From contig CM063498.1 in assembly GCA_032207245.1 (NCBI GenBank), forward strand, positions 51,971,839 to 52,035,838: DNA of 64,000 nucleotides. Direction: 5' to 3'. The stretch's first letter is position 1. Every line of letters begins with the position of its first letter. Below the pieces are notes generated by a model. It saw nothing but the letters and a program-made list of their open reading frames with translations, was not told where the DNA came from and did not search any database. This document shows, piece after piece, positions 1-12,098 of this stretch. This DNA comes from Pardosa pseudoannulata (Eukaryota; Arthropoda; Arachnida; Araneae; Lycosidae). A program made the position numbers and the translations under genes.

Positions 1-1030
1 ATTAAATGTTTAGGCATATCCCTAATTTGTAAATTTTAACGTTCGAAATCTATTTCTTCTCCCTTTTTCGAGCATCTCATGTCACTATTCCAAGCATTAT
101 TTTGTTAAAAAGCAAAAAGATTAAATTTTTAATTTTATCGCATGATAAGTAACTGAAAGAAGCAATATTTCTAGCAATGTGACGTCATCTAAAGTAATTG
201 TTTTAAACGCAAAATTTTCCTCGGTTAAAAGCAGAAGATTAAAATTTAATTTATTATAATACATAGGTGAAAATGATATTTTCTATCATTATGACGTCAT
301 TCCTTTAAATATTTCATTTATTCATTTCTTATTTTATATTATTTAAAATCGTCTGCGTAGTATCTATTCGATTTGAACTGAAATTTGAGATATAAAGTGT
401 TTCACTTTTATTTCTATGTGACGCAAATTATAGCATTTTTATATGAGAACTAATTTTAAATTTAATTCTTGGTTCATTTTTATGTTACAATGAAATGCAT
501 ATCAACAATATTCTAAGTACAAAAAGTACAAATTTCAGTGACTCTCATGGGCAAATAAAACCTATCATTTTATATAGTTATCTTTATATCCATATGGTTG
601 TCAGTATGAATGTGTGTTTCTGCTTCATACAAAACTATGTGGTTTGTCATAAATTTCCTTAATTTTAGACAACATTTATTTATACCACCAAAATTGCACT
701 GTTGCTGTCAAAACCTCTGCTTCATATTCTATCACGTAATATGGCAAGATCTGTTAACTTTGCTAATCAACGTACAGTAGTAATACAGTAATGTAATTTA
801 GGGTTAAACTTATATTTTACCATAAAAAAAGTTTGAGCAAATTTAATATAAGACAAATTCGATTATAAAAACTGAATAATGTTATAATACGCCTATGATA
901 GAAATATATAAATATGCCAATGACTCGAACTGAACTGTGACGAATTTAGAGAGTTATTCACGAAAAATAAATCTTTGATTAAAAGTAATATATTAAGTTC
1001 ACCGTAGCGAAGCACGGGCAAACTTGCTAG
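1..1030 (+). mobile_element. Non-autonomous Helitron, 3' part
   Basis: It ends with a CCGT...ACGG hairpin, then GGCAAACTTGCTAG, and CTAG is followed by T, as in Helitron 3' ends. The body resembles 34.69-35.2 kb, including GACGTCATTCC and CGTTCGAAATC. The 5' end lies left of the window. There is no coding capacity. Confidence 0.75.
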
Positions 1031-1467
1031 TATATATATTAAAACAGCAAAGGGTGTTGATCAAACAGCCAGTGAAACAGATTTTCCTGCTGAACACCGC
1101 GAAATCATTCGGCTATTTCCCCGGTTTGGCTCAACTCTGGCTTTCGGGGTTTCTCCCCCTGTGTTATCCTCCACCCCTTATCCACCAAAGTTTATTAAAT
1201 TTCATTTTTTAGAATAATATTTTTCTAATAAGCGACACAAATCACTCATACTCTCTTAAATTCTTTCTTTTGAAAAATTTGAATTTAAATTTTGTATTAT
1301 GTCGGTTAATATCGACAGATAGCCAAAATTTGATGTCCGGCACTAAAAATATTTGCTAACATTCGTACGGCATTAACCGATTTACTCGTGCTAAAAGGTT
1401 ATACATAAGTGCTTCCTTTTTTAATATCGTGTGATTTGAGTACCTTTAAAAAGGATTTTCAACTTAC
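1031..1467. other. Intron of the protease gene, nothing else recognised
   Basis: Start of intron 4 of gene A on the minus strand, beginning with the donor at 1467. It contains no recognisable exon or element; the short reading frame near 1024-1212 has no family features. Confidence 0.5.
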
Positions 1468-1556
1468 TTAATAAGACAATGAGCAGCTGTCAGAACGTAA
1501 TAATCAGAAATAATGGAACCTTCGCAGTATTTCTTCCCGTCCAAGGACACAATTAC
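1468..1556 (-). CDS. S1 serine protease, exon 4 (catalytic histidine)
   Basis: The acceptor TTTGTGCAG precedes 29 codons plus two bases, and a GTAAGT donor starts at 1467. The residues run VIVSLDGKKYCEGSIIS and then DYYVLTAAHCLI. LTAAHC holds the catalytic His (chymotrypsin 57) and the Cys of the 42-58 disulfide; YCEGSII matches the usual FCGGSLI with Gly replaced by Glu. It joins exon 3 in phase 0 to read YPWM-VIVSLDG. It ends in phase 2, so an exon further left supplies the rest of the codon and the catalytic Asp and Ser, all outside the window. This is the strongest evidence for the gene. Substrate and process (clotting, immunity, digestion) cannot be told from here. Confidence 0.93.
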
Positions 1557-1944
1557 CTGCACAAATAAAAATAAAAAAGCAGAATTTTTTTTATACATAA
1601 TTATTGCATTTTAAACTGAATTATTTTCGAATGCTTCCAGAATTAACTTTGTGGTTTTAAAGATCTATTTGATAGTATAGATATTAAAGATCTGAATATT
1701 GTAATTAAAAAATTAGTTAATAATAATGATATCAGATCTTTTTTTTAAAGTAAATCTTTTATGTAAATTCTTAGGTTTTGACACATTGCAAAATTATATT
1801 TTGTCATAACTATCAATTTTATTTGCAAAGTGTCAAAGCCATAAGGAAGGGGGGATTTAGGAGACCACCCTCAGAAATTCTGAAAGGTCATATCATAATA
1901 AGAAAATGACCCATGTCCTGTGGTTATGTAATCTGCCAAGCCGT

Positions 1945-2050
1945 GTTGCCGAACGATGGCCGAATGGTAGAACACTGCTTTTCGATAACGGAGTTCTCGA
2001 GTTCGAATTCCGCTGCTGGCATGGTTTTTTGTAGCTTTTCGGAATCGGCT
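1945..2050 (+). mobile_element. tRNA-derived SINE head
   Basis: GATGGCCGAATGGTAGAACA (box A-like) and, about 45 bases on, GAGTTCGAATTCC (box B) followed by the body TGTAGCTTTTCGGAATCGGC. The same body motif follows the tRNA-like heads at 10.6 and 49.3 kb. The cloverleaf is not intact, so it is not a functional tRNA gene. Confidence 0.7.
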
Positions 2051-2052
2051 TT

Positions 2053-2586
2053 AAACCGGCAGTAAATGCCCTTCTTACGAACCATGGACCTGTCCCTCAG
2101 TATCTCCACATGTTCCAGGTCTCGGATAGCTCATCGGGAGATTGTGTTTGCGGTGCAGTCGGTGATTCCAATCACTATCTGCCCGACTGCCATCAGACAC
2201 ATGACTTGCATCTTAAGAAACCCTCTGACAGATCCAAGGAACTCTGGGCAGAGAGCCTAATCAAAAACCCGATACTGATAAGGAAGGCCAGGAGCCTGGT
2301 TGACTGGCTCACCGCTAATCAAGGCGCCATAGTGCGGCCATGAATTTAACCTAAAAACAAAACCGCAAGGGTCAAAGTATCCCTTCACAAATGACCATCA
2401 CAACTGCCCTGTGCAGATATTGCTTCCCTCACAAACACCTGCTGTCATGTCAGAAAGTTTCATGTAGTACACCAGGTCAACCGGACTTTTAATCTGGGCA
2501 GGACTCCTGCGGAGTATCCCCCGCACTTTCGCAAACTGCATTAGTTGTACTTATTAGTCTAGATTTTCTACTTTTATACATATATG

Positions 2587-2650
<64 letters not shown>

Positions 2651-3229
2651 ATTTTAAATTTTATGGGCTTGCTTGCTTAACTTAATGTTGACTTGGCCCC
2701 TGCATAACGCAATGTTGCCGGACGGTCAGACCGAACCAGCAATTCAACACCCTACACCCGACTTTGGGTGGGTGGCTGGTTACAGGTAGTACACGGCTTT
2801 AAATCGTAGATCTCATTAGCCCTCGTGAGCAAAACAGTAGACAGTAGTGCTCCAAAACCAAACCAAACCAGAACCTAGCTGTGCATTGATATAGACGGCA
2901 GTGTTCCTAGAAAGTGATCCCTTAGGTCATAAATGTCTAGCCAGGCTAAAAGATTTCTCCTCCACCTCCTGTGGTCATTTGAAAAAATAACTATGTCTTT
3001 CCTCCGTAGTTCCTTCCTTAAAATAATTTCAGGCTAGTGCCCTGGTAGGTATGCCCTAGGGTGGCAATGCCAGTTCAAGACAATCGTCCAGTAAATGTGA
3101 CCGATATCGTAAGTTAAGAATAATTTTTCGTTCCTGCAACCAGAACCGTTGGAGTTGGGTAAAGCTCCGAATCCCCGAAACCTCTCCCCTAAATAACTGT
3201 ATGTCCATATTAAAAAAAAAAAAAAAAAC
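2053..3229 (+). mobile_element. Non-LTR retrotransposon 3' end with poly(A) tail
   Basis: From 2110 to 2343 an open frame ends a protein with C-V-C-G...H-Y-L-x-x-C and then SLVDWLTANQGAIVRP. The Cys/His cluster and its position at the C-terminus resemble the end of LINE ORF2. A roughly 880-base 3' UTR follows, interrupted by a (TA)n tract at 2577-2646, ending in seventeen A residues at 3213-3229. The 5' part, including reverse transcriptase, is missing; a tRNA-like SINE head is fused just upstream. The family is not assigned. Confidence 0.55.
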
Positions 3230-3234
3230 CTAGT

Positions 3235-3985
3235 AAATTTGATGATAGTCTATATCCAGCAATACTTCACTTCCGACTCATGCTTAGTTCCTGTTTACTC
3301 CAGAATAATAATAATAAACAAATAAATGAAAAGTATTATTTGACATATCAGAATCGGTGTTAGTATTTGGCGCAGTATCGCGAGATGGCGTTATGAGTTT
3401 TGAAATATTTCATACAAATACTTTTATGCTGTACTACACATCATTTTTTTTTATTTAATAAATTTGTAACAAAATTTATTACCTGAAAGCAACATCATTT
3501 TTTAATCCCAAAATTAATTTGATAATTTTCAATCTACAGTGTTAAAAATTTTAAGCTACAAAATATGCTTTAATGCATACATAACACATCGTGTTTAAAA
3601 TACTTCTTTTTTAGTATCGTAATAAGAAATTCATATAGTTTACAGTACATATTTTACATAGTGGTACTTTAATATAATATGTTAATTTGGAAGACAAATA
3701 TTTAAAATTGCCAGATTTTATTTTACAGTTGAATATTATATGATAAAACTTATCATCAAAATTACAAAATTCAAATCCTTCAACCACAAGTTGTGTATGT
3801 ACATCTACGATGTCCTCATTTAGACGTTTAATGCATTTAAATTTTTTAGGTAGAATCGCAGGCAAAGGGGCAGTCCGCCATGTTTTGGCTATATTTTTGT
3901 TCTAAGTGATCGCCTAATAATGTTTGTAATTTGTGTTTCATCTCATATTAAGTTTATACACGATTTCAAAGCCTTAAGTTTTTTT
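3235..3985. other. AT-rich intronic DNA, nothing recognised
   Basis: No element ends, splice-flanked coding segment or repeat seen on either strand; the minus-strand reading frame near 3611-3865 has no family features. Confidence 0.4.
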
Positions 3986-3998
3986 AAGGATTAAAATC

Positions 3999-4195
3999 TA
4001 TTAGGTTGTTCGGAAAGCAATTTCGGGTTTTTTTTTAAATAAAAGACAGTTTTAGCATAATTCCACGCTTATAAAATTTTTGGTCTTTGCTGGCAAAAAA
4101 CATTTTTATCAGCTTCAACCGGCCTTCCCAAACGTGGTGCATCTTCGACACCAAAATTGCCGGATCGAAATTTAGCGAGTTTTTAATATATTTAA
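3999..4195 (-). mobile_element. Internally deleted mariner remnant
   Basis: The left end begins TTAGGTTGTTCGGAAAGCAA after a TA-like site, a typical mariner terminal repeat. About 130 bases in, the minus strand reads NFGVEDAPRLGRPVEADKN, the helix-turn-helix/linker region of mariner transposases. Most of the transposase and the other end are missing. Confidence 0.7.
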
Positions 4196-4199
4196 ATGC

Positions 4200-6470
4200 A
4201 TTTTTGTACGGTTTTTTGAAAACATTGTGGAATTTTATGGAGCAATTAGGTAGAAATTAATCAAAATATCATCATTGCTTGGTTATATTTAAGTAAACAT
4301 CGCCAAAACACTGTTGCTATTTAATTTATTGTAAAACTATCAAATACCTATAAGGTAATGAAGTAAGTTAAAAATTACTTTTAGAAATTATTAGCTTATA
4401 ATCGGAAAGAAAAGAACGGAGTAAATGTTTTAAAGAAATTATTAGCTTTTTAATTCTAAAGAAAATAAGGGGATTAAAGGATTTTTCTTATCTAAGGGCC
4501 CATTGATTGCCGTAACAGTAATAGCATCCCTTTTATTATTTTGCCTATTACTTCTACCAATCGTGCCCTGGGCATGAAAATTTTAGGGGGCACGAAAATT
4601 TAGTCGAGTGTTTTTACCTTTGTTTATCATTTTATAATGTGGTTATTATAATTTGCAGTAGTTGATATCAATTTCTGTGCTTAAATTTTACCTGCTAAAT
4701 ATTTAGTCCTGATAAATGTCAATCAATATTTTTGACATTGTTTTGTGCATAACAGTTGAATTTTATATCAATGTCATTGAAGTAATTTCATTTCCCTTGT
4801 GATATCTTGTTCATTTGAACTTCTTCAGTATAATTTTTAATCCACATGCATAATTCTCCTTTCGTTAAATTTTAAAAAATTATTGTACGAGGTAATTTTG
4901 TTTCTCATGAATTATACTGTTTCCTATTTACTTTAATTTTACTGTTATTTACCTGATAATTAATTCCCTCAACGAACCTGGTGCTCATTTTATTCTATGG
5001 GTTATTGCATATTTATAAGACAGATTATTTACAACATACCACTATAAACCATTAAATCATCTCATCAATTTAAATCATTTTTAATTCTATTATTAATATT
5101 TATTTTCTACACCACAGAGCTTGTGAGTGTGACAAGGTAGAAAATAAAAAAGTGGATCCCCCTAGGTCCTTAAAAGTCCTTAAATTTTAGTATGGCTAAA
5201 CAGAGATAATAATGATTACGTAAAATGAAAATTTGGTGTTTTTGATTTTGAATATTACTTTAATGATAATTTCTTAAATCTATTAGCTAATTCAATGTTA
5301 TAATTTTTATATGACTGTAAGTATGATAATAACTTAAAAATCTATGTATATATAGCTATAGATATATAGATAGCTATAAATTTGCATGGGGGTGGAGGGC
5401 ACAAAAATTCGATTGTACCCTGGGCACAAAAGTATTTTAGTCGGGCCTTGCAATCGACAAAATAATATAATTTAAAAAATAATATAATGTTCTTTAGAAT
5501 ATAATTAAAAAATATTTTTGCTTCGTTTTGTATTAAATTTAGGCACAATTTTGAAAGATAAGCAAGAGATTTGGGTTCTAGAATTTGACGATTATCATCC
5601 GAACTTGGCGTGTCCACTAAACTTCTTTTCTGGCAAGAGTCTTACCAGAAAATCTCTTTTATTGAAAAGTTTTTCTCAAATGTTACAACAATAGGCTGTA
5701 TTCATATTCCAAAAATTGACAAATTTTGAAAATATAAAATATACCCCCTGAAAAAAGATATCCATTCATAATGCGCATGTGTTGGAGATGGAAAGATTGC
5801 TGTACATAGACGCTTCAGTAAATTTGCATGTTCTTAAGCAATAAGCCATTTAGTCGACCGTTAAACCTTCGAAACTTTTTAACATCGGTGAATAGAAAAC
5901 TGATCATCATCTATCACGTACTTGACACTCAAAAGAAATGATTCCTTATCTCAGTATTTGCCATAGTCATTACAAGAACTTCCCCCTCCCCTCAAAGTAT
6001 TATGTTTTATGTGTTTGTTTCGAACAAAGCTGCTGTACCTATTCAACTAGGGAAAGGTATCGTGGCAATATTTCCTGTCAACAGTATTTCGTTGCCAATG
6101 TCGGTAGTATTCCGTTTTGCCTCTACACGTGTGCAGAGGAATGTTTTTACAGTTTTATATTCTATATAAAATATACTTTAAAATTTTTAATTCATGCATT
6201 TTTACTATAGCAACTAAACGAATATCCGAGAGCATTGTGTCTTATTTTGGGAAATAATCAAGTGGAAATATATTAACAAAGATAAATTAAATTATTTTAG
6301 TGTTCCTTATTATTACATATTTATCTACAAATTTCGCTTGTTCTTTCGCAATTTTTTACCTTTTATTAAATTCCGTAAAAAAGTTTTCAATCGTTTGTGG
6401 GATTTAGACAACATTTCAATGGAATTTGAACTATAAATAGAGTTAAACTAAATCAAAATAAATTAGGTTA
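4200..6470. other. AT-rich intronic DNA with a possible decayed MITE
   Basis: Mostly featureless. Similar G-rich motifs, TGCCCTGGGCATGAAAA near 4564 and TACCCTGGGCACAAAAG near 5417, each close to a ...TTTAGTCG string, suggest remains of one element. I cannot define its ends. Reading frames near 5342-5617 and 5938-6210 show no family features. Confidence 0.3.
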
Positions 6471-6482
6471 AACTGCTTTTTC

Positions 6483-6620
6483 CCTACATACCATAGAGTG
6501 ATTTCCCACAGCAGTGCAACTCATGACAAATTTGTGTTTGATTTCAAACGAAAGGGCAGCTTATTGGCTACCGTACCCATGAAATTGAATGAAGGGCATT
6601 AAAGCCGATCATGACAGTGA
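6483..6620 (+). repeat. Interspersed repeat, copy 1
   Basis: Contains AGTGATTTCCCACAGCAG, ATGACAAATTT, TTTGATTTCAAACGAAAG and GGGCAGCTTATTGGC. A diverged inverted copy lies at 8568-8765, with the hAT element at 6916-7939 between them. Confidence 0.55.
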
Positions 6621-6915
6621 AATAAATCATTCTGTTTATACCACAAGTAATGGGATATCCTGAACACGCTTTATGCATGATTTGTAATGCATCAATTTAA
6701 TATTTAAAAATAAGTTAGGGTGGAATAAAAGTTAAATTTCAACCATATTTGACTAAGTTATTACAATTGCCGCTGTAGTTTTATTTGGATTTTAGGTATC
6801 AGAGGGAGTTTGATTTTAGTTGATATACTTAAAATACTAGAATGTGGCGCTATTTTGGATTAGCCTCATAGTTCGAATAGTTTGTTCATGAACTCCTTCT
6901 TGATTTGATCTAGAT

Positions 6916-7939
6916 CAGGCATGCCCAACCGAGGGCTCATGGGCAGCATGCTGCCCAATTGAAGTTTTCAACTGCCTATATAGTTTTAGTCATTTTGACT
7001 ATATACGGTTGAAACATAGAATTTTAGTTGTTTGTAACAAAGCTTCAGCTTTATGAAAATCAATTACGGCCAAATAATTTGATTCATTTCCCATTATTAA
7101 ATGACTATAAATGTAACCATAAAAACTTCTTCAAATATTCTACTGAAATCGTGAAATTACTCAAAGAATTCAATACTAGATTCTCATGTATGCAAAAGTT
7201 TGAGGAAATCTTTAAAATATTCTTAGCTCTATTTAATGTAGAGGTTGAATCAGTGTCTCCAAATTTACAAATGGAGCTAATAGAATTGACAATCAAACAT
7301 TGAGATAAAATGCATTTAAGTAGGAAATAAGACTGAGTTTTATCAAAAATATATAGCCGAAGATAAATTTCCAAGTTTAAGACGATTGGCAATGTGCATT
7401 AAATCAGCATTTGGAGCTACTTATAGCTGCAAATCATTTTTTTCCAAATTAAACATGGTAAAAACAAAGTGTCGCAGCAGGTTGCTTGATGAAAACATGA
7501 CCAATCAGCTACGATGCGCGTCGACTACATTATCCGTTGATATTAAAAAATCTCTAGTAAAATACAAAAACAATTCTCATATTAATTTTAAAATAATACA
7601 TGTCGTAGTGCTTGTGAATAAACTACAATATATATTTATAGTATAAATATAATAATATTAATATTTTAGCCTTCATAATTAGGGAGGAAGGTAAGGTGTT
7701 GGGGGTGATTATAAATACAGTATAGCTAATGTTTATTGTGGTTGTAGTTATGATATATGTATAACACAAATTTTATGTACAGTCGCAGCTGGCACTGTAA
7801 AAATGCATATTTTGGCTACTGTACGATAATAAACTATTTTGAAAAATTTGTTGATTTGTTTTTATATGTACGGCCCACCTCAATTCAGTAAGTTTTTTTT
7901 TTTTTTTTCCCACCAACCGATTGGGGTTGGGCACCCCTG
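6916..7939 (+). mobile_element. hAT transposon, internally deleted and decayed
   Basis: Terminal repeats CAGGCATGCCCAACC and GGTTGGGCACCCCTG are flanked by a perfect 8-base target duplication ATCTAGAT (6908-6915 and 7940-7947). Inside, broken frames encode the C-terminal half of a transposase of the group that gave rise to GTF2IRD2/SCAND3-like vertebrate genes: EFNTRFSCMQKFEEIFKIF, then QMELIELTIK, and in a shifted frame SAFGATYSCKSFFSKLNMVK followed by KCRSRLLDENM, the hAT dimerisation domain. Stops and frameshifts rule out activity. The N-terminal zinc finger and catalytic core are missing. Confidence 0.88.
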
Positions 7940-8567
7940 ATCTAGATGAATAATTTAGTAAGTCATAGACCAGACATAAGATAGGTAAAGTAGTTACAAT
8001 GCCAAAATCATAGTTTAGAGTCTCATGGAATATGCACTAGATTTTCATGATAAGCAGCTGATTCTTTCCTAAAGTTTAATTGTTTTACAACTGTACTCCA
8101 TTTCTTAGATTCGAAGGTAAAGCGTTGATTCACCCTCCTTTTGCTAGGAACTCCAGAAATGAATTGACTTTGGCATTTTATGATGTGCCCCGCTTGACGC
8201 GATATTTTTGCACATTTGTATTTTAAAAATTAATCATTTATTATAATCTTGGGTCTCAGTTGGTAATATCCTTTTACGCAACTGATCTACGGTGGCGTAA
8301 TATATTGCAAAGTATCCTGCGATGTAAATCGAAAGAATTTTTTAAGTTATTTTAAAAGGTTTCACTGCTCTTAAATTTTTAAATATCCGTTTTTAGGCTA
8401 AAGGCATATATGACCGCATGGCTATTTTTGTACAACTAAAAATCTTCCTTAGATTTAAGCCTTGTAACTTATTGAGTTATAGATTGAAATATATCTGCTG
8501 GTTCATAGAAAATATATGGTAAATGAAATCTTTAAAATCCTTTTTCTCAACATGTAATTTTTCAACC

Positions 8568-8765
8568 TAGCAGCCACGATTACCCATAAACTATAGAGCA
8601 ATTTGTCACAACGTCACGAACTACTATAATACCCTTCCCATTCATTTTCATGTTTACAACAGCCAATAGACAAACAATAAACTGCCCTTCCATTTGAAAC
8701 TAAAACCAGAATTATCATAAGTTGAGATGTGCCCTGCTGCGTGAAATCACTTTATTGCATCCATT
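8568..8765 (-). repeat. Interspersed repeat, copy 2 (inverted)
   Basis: On the minus strand this resembles 6483-6620 (AGTGATTTC-CGCAGCAG, ATGATAATTCT, AGTTTCAAATGGAAGGGCAG). Arms about 2 kb apart could be two insertions or ends of one larger element. Confidence 0.5.
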
Positions 8766-9225
8766 GGTAAGATTTTTATTTCAATATGTAAAATCATTTA
8801 ATAGCTTCAATTTAAAACCTAAATTTAAACATTTTGGAAGCAAAAAAACAATTTTTATACCTCTTAAATAGTCTGAAATTTTTTTATTACATTAACTTTT
8901 TTGTTCTTTGATACCCCAAAACTATTAAAATAATATATTTTAGGTTCACACTGAATACTAATATCTTACATGTGATATTTGGCATTTACAATTCAAAATA
9001 AAGTTAGAATCGTCCTTGAAAGTACATCTAAATTTTGACTTTAAATAGTGGTATATATTTTATATATAAATTTCATTATCTGATTAGTTGCATCGTATTC
9101 AATAACATTTTTTTCGAAAGCTGATGGATTCTTTTATATTTAATAAAAATTTGTATGCATTCAATTCATATTATAGGAGATATAGCGAGCCAAAAACTGT
9201 AAACAAATATTTTCCTATCTTCTCT

Positions 9226-10153
9226 TTAAAGTATCCGTCTATGTTCAGAGAACTTTTTCTTTAAACGTAGAAACTAGTTCATATTTTTATATTTTTAGAT
9301 TTATTTTTTATATTTTTATCGAGAATTGGACTTAAAAAATTTATTCCTGGAGAAATTTTTATAAAATTTCTAATAAATTAAGAAAATTTAGTAAAAAAAT
9401 CGGGTTTTTCTAAAAGGTTTAATTTTTTAAAAAATTAAATTATTTCAATATTTTTTGACGCAACACATTTCTTATACATTGGACTAGTGAATCCCCTAAA
9501 ATCTTTGCTTAATTTACATTTGGCAAAAAATTTTGGTCCTTCAAAATCATACATATTGAACTTTTAACGAATTTTCATTACCTTTATATCTAACTATGAG
9601 AGTAACTCATTAAAAATTATCCAAATTTAAAGCTTTCAGGTCATTTACTAGTAAATACTATCAAAAACATTCATAATAATTTTCTACAAAATATTTTAAG
9701 AACTTTTTGAGAAACTACATTTCAAGTTTCAACATTTTATTAAAAATACCGTTCTGAGAAAAACGCATTTGAAGTTTATGAAAGCAACTTTAACTGTTAA
9801 AAAATGAAAATACAAGTTTAAAATTCCCCACACTTTCTTGCTTCAAAACTTTCTAATTGCTAAGCTGCTAATTATTAAAAATACTAGAAAAATGTTTAAA
9901 TTAATCTTCATGAAAATTTAAAAAGTTTTGTCCAAAAAATGCTCTTTAAAAGGCTTTAAATTCACAACTTCCGGTACCGAAGGCGCTATTTCCTTTTTGT
10001 TTTGACAGCTGTTACTGAAGTTTAAACAGCTGCAACTTTTCTTTAAAATGTCGTAGAGATAAAACAAAAACAGATTTTACAATAGAGAAATAATAAAAAA
10101 AAATTATGATTTTTGGCACAAAATGACATTTTCAACGTAGACGGATACCTTAA
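9226..10153 (-). mobile_element. TTAA-flanked MITE family, copy 1
   Basis: Both ends carry TTAA. The terminal repeats read AAGTATCCGTCTATGTT and AACGTAGACGGATACCTT. This copy is in the opposite orientation to copies 2-5 (12.1, 22.0, 32.7 and 44.5 kb). It is non-coding and about 0.92 kb. The core contains CGGAAGT/ACTTCCG-type motifs and AACATTTTATTAAAAATACC, shared by all copies. Confidence 0.85.
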
Positions 10154-10604
10154 GAGCAGTGAAACTCCTTAATTTAAATCTTAAAAAGAAACAATTTAAC
10201 TAATCTAGCTAATTTAACACAATTTAATGGAGAACTATTTATAAAACACTTGAATTTAAAAATAAAAGGATGACTTTAATAGCACAAATGAAATATTTTG
10301 TTCTTTTTTTCCTCTCGTAGCGATATCAGATATCCCTTAAATTTATTTCAAATTAAGATAAAAATATTACTAGCTTTAAATATATTTTGGAAGATAATCC
10401 AGGTAAAGTTATGGAAAGGAATTATGTTGGGATAAGTGTAAATAACATAGTTCCAGGGAAAGAAAAAAAAAAAAAAAAAAAAAACATTGATGCCAGATGA
10501 TAATTATGCATTTTATGTAAAGCAAGGAAATAAGAAAAGAACTTTTGAAATGTCTTGGATGAAACGTTCCACTCGGCCCGTTTACACCAATGGATTTTTT
10601 CGAG

Positions 10605-10775
10605 CTATGACAGAATAGGTAGAGCACTTGTCATTTGAACCGTAGTTCATGGATTCAAATCCCACTGTTGACATGGATGTTCATAGCCGTTCAAAATGGT
10701 TTTTAAGCAGTAGTTCCCTATCTCATTACCCCTCTTGTATCAGAAAAGTAGAACACTGCGTGTCATTATTTTTTT
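10605..10775 (+). mobile_element. tRNA-derived SINE
   Basis: Box A-like ATAGGTAGAGCACTTG and box B-like GATTCAAATCCCACTG, followed by the body TGGATGTTCATAGCCG. It resembles the 49.3 kb copy. A Tigger-type element abuts its 3' end. Confidence 0.65.
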
Positions 10776-10781
10776 TAAATA

Positions 10782-11716
10782 CAGTCAAACTCGTTTATAG
10801 CTAGCTCGGATTTAACGAGAACTCGGATTTACCTAGGGTAGCAAGAATATTTGTTGGGATCAATGTTAAGTCTATGCAACAGAAGTCACTTTTAACGAGC
10901 AAGACCTGGATTTAGAGAGCAATATTTTTCTGTCTTGCAGTCTTTTTTTCTCATCTTTCTAGTTTTTGTCTTATCCTTTTTTTTCTTCTCCGCGGTTTAA
11001 TACTTTTGCAGGAAAATTTCCTCCAGCATTCCAATATCAATAGGGAGGATTCACAAATCCGGTGCAATTGAATTTTTGCCACCAAATTCTACATCTATTA
11101 TCCAGTCTATGGACCAATGAGTCATAAGATGTTTCAAGTGCCACTTCCGTAAGCAACTATTTTTGGTGATTCTGGGCCGAAGAGATAGAAGTGGAACAGC
11201 ATCAAATACCAATGTCAACGTACTGGAAGCGGTACGTTTAATGAACGATGCATGGGAAAATGTCACATCAACATGCTTCATCAAGTATTTCCATAAGGCT
11301 GGATTGGAGAGTTATCAAGATGGTCAATCCACTGGGGAAGAAGAGGTTGACAATTTCATACAAACTGCAAATTTGGAAATGACCAAAGAAGAACTTCAAA
11401 ACTATGTATCCATCGACGACGAACTGATGACCTCAGATGTACTGACCACCGAAGATATTGTAGCTGACGAGAAATTTTTCGCTGGTTGGAGGGAGGGGGT
11501 TAATTGTCATTAAATTGAGAAAAGTATTTATTTAAATTAATTAATGTAATTAAAGTAAGTATTAATAAAATTTTAAGTAAACTCAATCATTTGATCTCCC
11601 AAGCCCTCCCTCCTTCTGGTTGCAAGCCTGCCTTAAGGACCCTTTTATTACCAGCACTCGGATTTAACGAGTAAATGTTACTGTCCCTTAGTGCTCGTTA
11701 TAAACGAGTTCGATTG
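10782..11716 (+). mobile_element. pogo/Tigger element, internally deleted
   Basis: Ends CAGTCAAACTCGTTTATAGC and (inverted) CGAGTTCGATTG are bounded by TA on both sides. Inside, 11050-11513 encodes the C-terminal part of a CENP-B-like transposase: AIEFLPPNSTSIIQSMDQ with the third catalytic Asp, then a stop, then the region from 11163 with EAVRLMNDAWENVTSTCFIK, typical of Tigger C-termini. The DNA-binding half is gone. The sub-terminal repeat GGATTTAACGAG recurs near both ends. Confidence 0.85.
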
Positions 11717-12098
11717 TAATATATTTAATATATATTTCTATATACATTTTGCTAATGACTTCCCTGTGAATGTTATGGTTTAAAAATTAAAAATTAGATA
11801 ACATATGCTTATGATATATATGAATAACTTAGCTTATATTCATTACAGCCCCCCCCCGCCGACAAACTAGCTACAACCTTTTCAGTATTCCCCCTTCTCC
11901 CGAAAACAAAACTATGTTCTTAATTGATAAAGTGTCTTACAGATACCTATTAAAAATTTATATGAAAAAAAAATTTCCAACTCGAAACTTGGGGATCATA
12001 GAGTTACTATGTGCTTGATACATAAGAAGGGTTATTTTATTTTGAGCATTATAGTTAATTATATGCAGCACGAGAGAAAATACACGGAGATCTACCCA

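Noticed and set aside
1950..2020. Possible functional tRNA gene
   Set aside because: Box A and box B are present but acceptor and anticodon stems do not pair, and a SINE body follows.
2110..2343. Host zinc-finger gene from the Cys/His cluster
   Set aside because: The cluster sits at the C-terminus of a truncated frame followed by a long UTR and poly(A), fitting a LINE end better.
4493..5451. hAT-type MITE with GGGCC ends
   Set aside because: Left AAGGGCCC and right GGGCCTTG are weakly inverted, no target duplication was found, and the inner motifs are direct repeats.
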